A stretch of DNA of 64,000 nucleotides from Chryseobacterium sp. HSC-36S06 (GTDB lineage Bacteria > Bacteroidota > Bacteroidia > Flavobacteriales > Weeksellaceae): positions 62,001 through 126,000 of the forward strand of contig NZ_JALJZX010000002.1 of assembly GCF_024171485.1 (NCBI RefSeq), written 5' to 3'. Shown here piece by piece: positions 62,222 to 64,000 of this stretch (position 1 is its first letter; the number at the start of each line of letters is the position of its first letter). The translations under genes and the position numbers were made by a program. The notes under the pieces are model-generated. The model worked only from the letters and a program-made list of their open reading frames with translations. It made no database searches and was not told the origin of the DNA.

Positions 62222-62827
62222 ATGATTGCCATTATAACCGGGGATATTATCAATTCTCAAAAAACTGATTCTGAACTGTGGCTTCCTAAACTGAAAAACC
62301 TTTTAGGAAGCTGGTCAGCAACACCGGAAAACTGGGAAGTGTACCGGGGGGATGAGTTTCAGGTAAAATGTAGTGTTGATGAGGTTTTTCGGAAATGTTT
62401 AGTTATAAAATCTTTAATCAGAACTTTCGAAAATTTAGACGTAAGACTGGCGATCGGAATCGGAAACGAAGTTTTTTTATCTGAAAAAATAACCGAATCA
62501 AACGGTTCTGCGTATGTAAATTCCGGAAGACTTTTAAACGACATCAAAGCAGAAGGAAAAACTTTAGCGATTAAAACAGAAAACGATAAGGTGAACCGCG
62601 ATCTCAATATCCTTTTTAAATGGGCTTCCATCGATTTTGATAACTGGACCGTAGCAAACGCAGAAATAATTCACCGGTTGCTCACCAACTCTGAACTCAC
62701 CCAGGATGAACTGGCGAAAGTTTTTAATATTACCCAATCATCAGTCAGTCAAAGGGTTAAACGTTCTAATTATGATCTTATTCAGGAAACGGACCAGTAT
62801 TTCAGAAAAAAAATAACAGAACTGTAA
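62222..62827 (+). CDS. SatD family protein with C-terminal HTH
   Basis: A 201-residue protein of the SatD family. The N-terminal domain begins MIAIITGDIINSQ (D8) and has VYRGDEFQVK (R42-G43-D44-E45-F46), LDVRLAIGIGNE and GSAYVNSGRLL. These resemble the metal-binding and core strands of class III nucleotide-cyclase or GGDEF-type palm domains, though weakly and without the usual substrate-specific residues. From about residue 148 a helix-turn-helix is predicted: LTQDELAKVFNITQSSVSQRVKR. It probably binds the array at 62106-62215 and represses itself. The stop overlaps the DUF3307 start (TAATG). Function not established. Confidence 0.8.
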   Translation: MIAIITGDIINSQKTDSELWLPKLKNLLGSWSATPENWEVYRGDEFQVKCSVDEVFRKCLVIKSLIRTFENLDVRLAIGIGNEVFLSEKITESNGSAYVNSGRLLNDIKAEGKTLAIKTENDKVNRDLNILFKWASIDFDNWTVANAEIIHRLLTNSELTQDELAKVFNITQSSVSQRVKRSNYDLIQETDQYFRKKITEL

Positions 62828-63528
62828 TGATTTTTGTCCCACTCATATTAGCGCATCTCTTGGGAGATTTTCTTCTCCAGCCAAATTCATGGGTGGCTGA
62901 TAAAGAGAAAAAAAAGCTTGGAAGTGTCTATCTGTACATACATGTATTGATTCACATGGCCTTGGTAATGATTTTTCTATGGGATCTTAATCTTTGGTGG
63001 ATTGTGGCAATTATTGGAATTACGCATTTCATAATCGACGGAATGAAGCTTCTGTTTCAGACTTCAAAAACCAAAAGAACCTGGTTTTTTGTGGATCAGC
63101 TGCTGCATGTTGGCGTAATATCCGTATTAGCAGTGATTTATTTTCCTTATTTCAGATGGGAAGATTTCTTCAATCCGGAAAATTTAAAACTGCTTACTGC
63201 CGTTGTATTCTTAACCGTTCCGTCTTCAATATTAATTAAAACTTTAATTTCGATCTGGACGCCGGTGACTGTTGAACACAGCAAATTACAGACTGATTCT
63301 CTCGTCAATGCAGGAAAATATATCGGTATTTTAGAACGGCTTTTGGTTTTTGTATTTATCCTCGTCAACCATTGGGAAGGTGTTGGTTTTATGATTGCAG
63401 CAAAATCGGTTTTCAGGTTCAGTGATTTGGCAGAAGCAAAGCAGCGTAAACTCACAGAATATGTTTTGATCGGAACATTGCTGAGTTTTGGAATTGCTGT
63501 AATTACAGGAATTTTAGTGAAAATTTAA
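62827..63528 (+). CDS. DUF3307 membrane protein
   Basis: A 233-residue membrane protein of the DUF3307 family. It starts PLILAHLLGDFLLQPNSWVADKEKKK, the conserved His-Asp-Gln opening with a helix, and has VLIHMALVMIFLW, GITHFIIDGMKL and three more helices. Conserved His and Asp residues in the membrane suggest enzymatic or metal-binding sites. Function unknown. It overlaps satD by 1 bp, is coupled to it, and is 39 bp before purC. Confidence 0.86.
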   Translation: MIFVPLILAHLLGDFLLQPNSWVADKEKKKLGSVYLYIHVLIHMALVMIFLWDLNLWWIVAIIGITHFIIDGMKLLFQTSKTKRTWFFVDQLLHVGVISVLAVIYFPYFRWEDFFNPENLKLLTAVVFLTVPSSILIKTLISIWTPVTVEHSKLQTDSLVNAGKYIGILERLLVFVFILVNHWEGVGFMIAAKSVFRFSDLAEAKQRKLTEYVLIGTLLSFGIAVITGILVKI

Positions 63529-63567
63529 GTGAAAAGAATAAAAAATAATATCAAATAAAAAGTAAAA

Positions 63568-64000
63568 ATGACAAAAGGAGCAATGCTTTATGAAGGAAAA
63601 GCAAAACAGGTCTTCGCAACGGATCATCCGGATGAAGTGATTGTACGTTTCAAAGATGACGCAACCGCTTTCAACGCACAGAAAAGAGGAAGTGTAGATT
63701 TGAAAGGCGAAATGAATAACGCCATCACGACGCTTATTTTCGAATATTTAAATGAAAAAGGAATCCCTACACATTTCATTAAAAAACTCCATGAAAGAGA
63801 ACAGCTGGTGAGAAAAGTACATATTATTCCGTTAGAAATGGTAGTCAGAAATTACTCCGCCGGAAGTATGGCGCAAAGACTTGGTGTCGAGGAAGGCATT
63901 AAATCGCCGGTAACCATTTTTGATATCTGCTACAAAAAAGATGAATTGGGTGACCCGTTAATCAACGATCATCATGCCGTTTTTCTTGGCGCTGCGACTT
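63568..64000 (+). CDS. purC: SAICAR synthetase, 3'-truncated by window edge
   Basis: Phosphoribosylaminoimidazole-succinocarboxamide synthase, the step joining CAIR and aspartate in purine synthesis. The ATG at 63568 begins [13 protein letters not shown]; the ATP-grasp-like lobe shows [14 protein letters not shown] (Asp/Ala/Lys near residue 28), and [13 protein letters not shown] near residue 92 is the family signature. About 144 residues are visible; the frame is open at base 64000. The gene starts 39 bp after DUF3307, so purC is probably cotranscribed with satD-DUF3307. Confidence 0.95.
   Translation, partial: MTKGAMLYEGKAKQVFATDHPDEVIVRFKDDATAFNAQKRGSVDLKGEMNNAITTLIFEYLNEKGIPTHFIKKLHEREQLVRKVHIIPLEMVVRNYSAGSMAQRLGVEEGIKSPVTIFDICYKKDELGDPLINDHHAVFLGAAT

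Noticed and set aside
1-64000. rRNA genes, prophage, transposase or integrase
   Set aside because: No matching sequence or protein family was found.

Overview
The window looks like ordinary chromosome of a Bacteroidota bacterium of the Flavobacteriales, most like the Chryseobacterium/Kaistella (Weeksellaceae) group. The evidence is moderate-to-low GC, almost no Shine-Dalgarno sequences, many -7 elements of the Bacteroidota form TAnnTTTG just ahead of genes, and family-restricted proteins (GSCFA, DUF5683, DUF6438, WbqC, SatD, a long two-part LepB). No rRNA, phage, transposase or CRISPR array was seen. The only RNA genes are two identical tRNA-Asp genes.

Layout. 1-8.9 kb: the 3' part of polA, a YciI-like protein, then surface-glycan genes (GT2, a GT-B-like protein, a Wzx-type flippase, an FkbM methyltransferase) with an amidohydrolase and a 455-bp GxxExxY element bounded by 18-bp inverted repeats. 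9-21 kb: a GH13 lipoprotein with a TlpA-like partner, a DbpA-type DEAD-box helicase with an Arg/Asp-rich linker, the DUF47/PiT phosphate pair, a polyprenyl diphosphate synthase, GSCFA, TatD, a methyltransferase and an RhlE-type helicase. 21-26 kb: the leftward hpt-adk-obgE group and rightward purA. 26-34 kb: tonB-like gene, then parA-parB-DUF5683-dapB-lepB-WbqC and a secreted subtilase. The DNA just before parA holds two inverted DnaA boxes. 34-40 kb: two lipoproteins, then a compact run of a UbiA-family phosphoribosyltransferase, a DprE1-like oxidase, a DprE2-like reductase and a HAD-IB phosphatase, which together look like a complete route to a polyprenyl-phosphate arabinose-type donor. 39-48 kb: cysteine desulfurase, trxA, tandem tRNA-Asp, glgC, an SRPBCC protein, sucA-sucB and apaG. 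48-56 kb: leftward genes (DnaQ-like exonuclease, two related alpha/beta hydrolases either side of a CNNM/CorC protein, GT2, an LpxL-type acyltransferase), a thioredoxin-like exported protein, an aldehyde dehydrogenase and an SDR. 56.8-64 kb: purB, purL, then satD-DUF3307 inserted ahead of purC, which runs off the right edge.

How the genes work together. Purine synthesis and salvage dominate (hpt, adk, purA, purB, purL, purC). Envelope biogenesis is the second theme (glycan export, polyprenyl diphosphate synthesis, the DPA-like route, LpxL, LepB, TonB, OmpA). The most unusual signals are the DPA-like operon, a four-unit ~29-bp operator array before satD (whose product has a cyclase-like RGDEF motif and a C-terminal HTH), and the inverted-repeat-bounded GxxExxY element. 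Several start codons were moved downstream of the longest reading frame because a TAnnTTTG promoter lies on the longer start.
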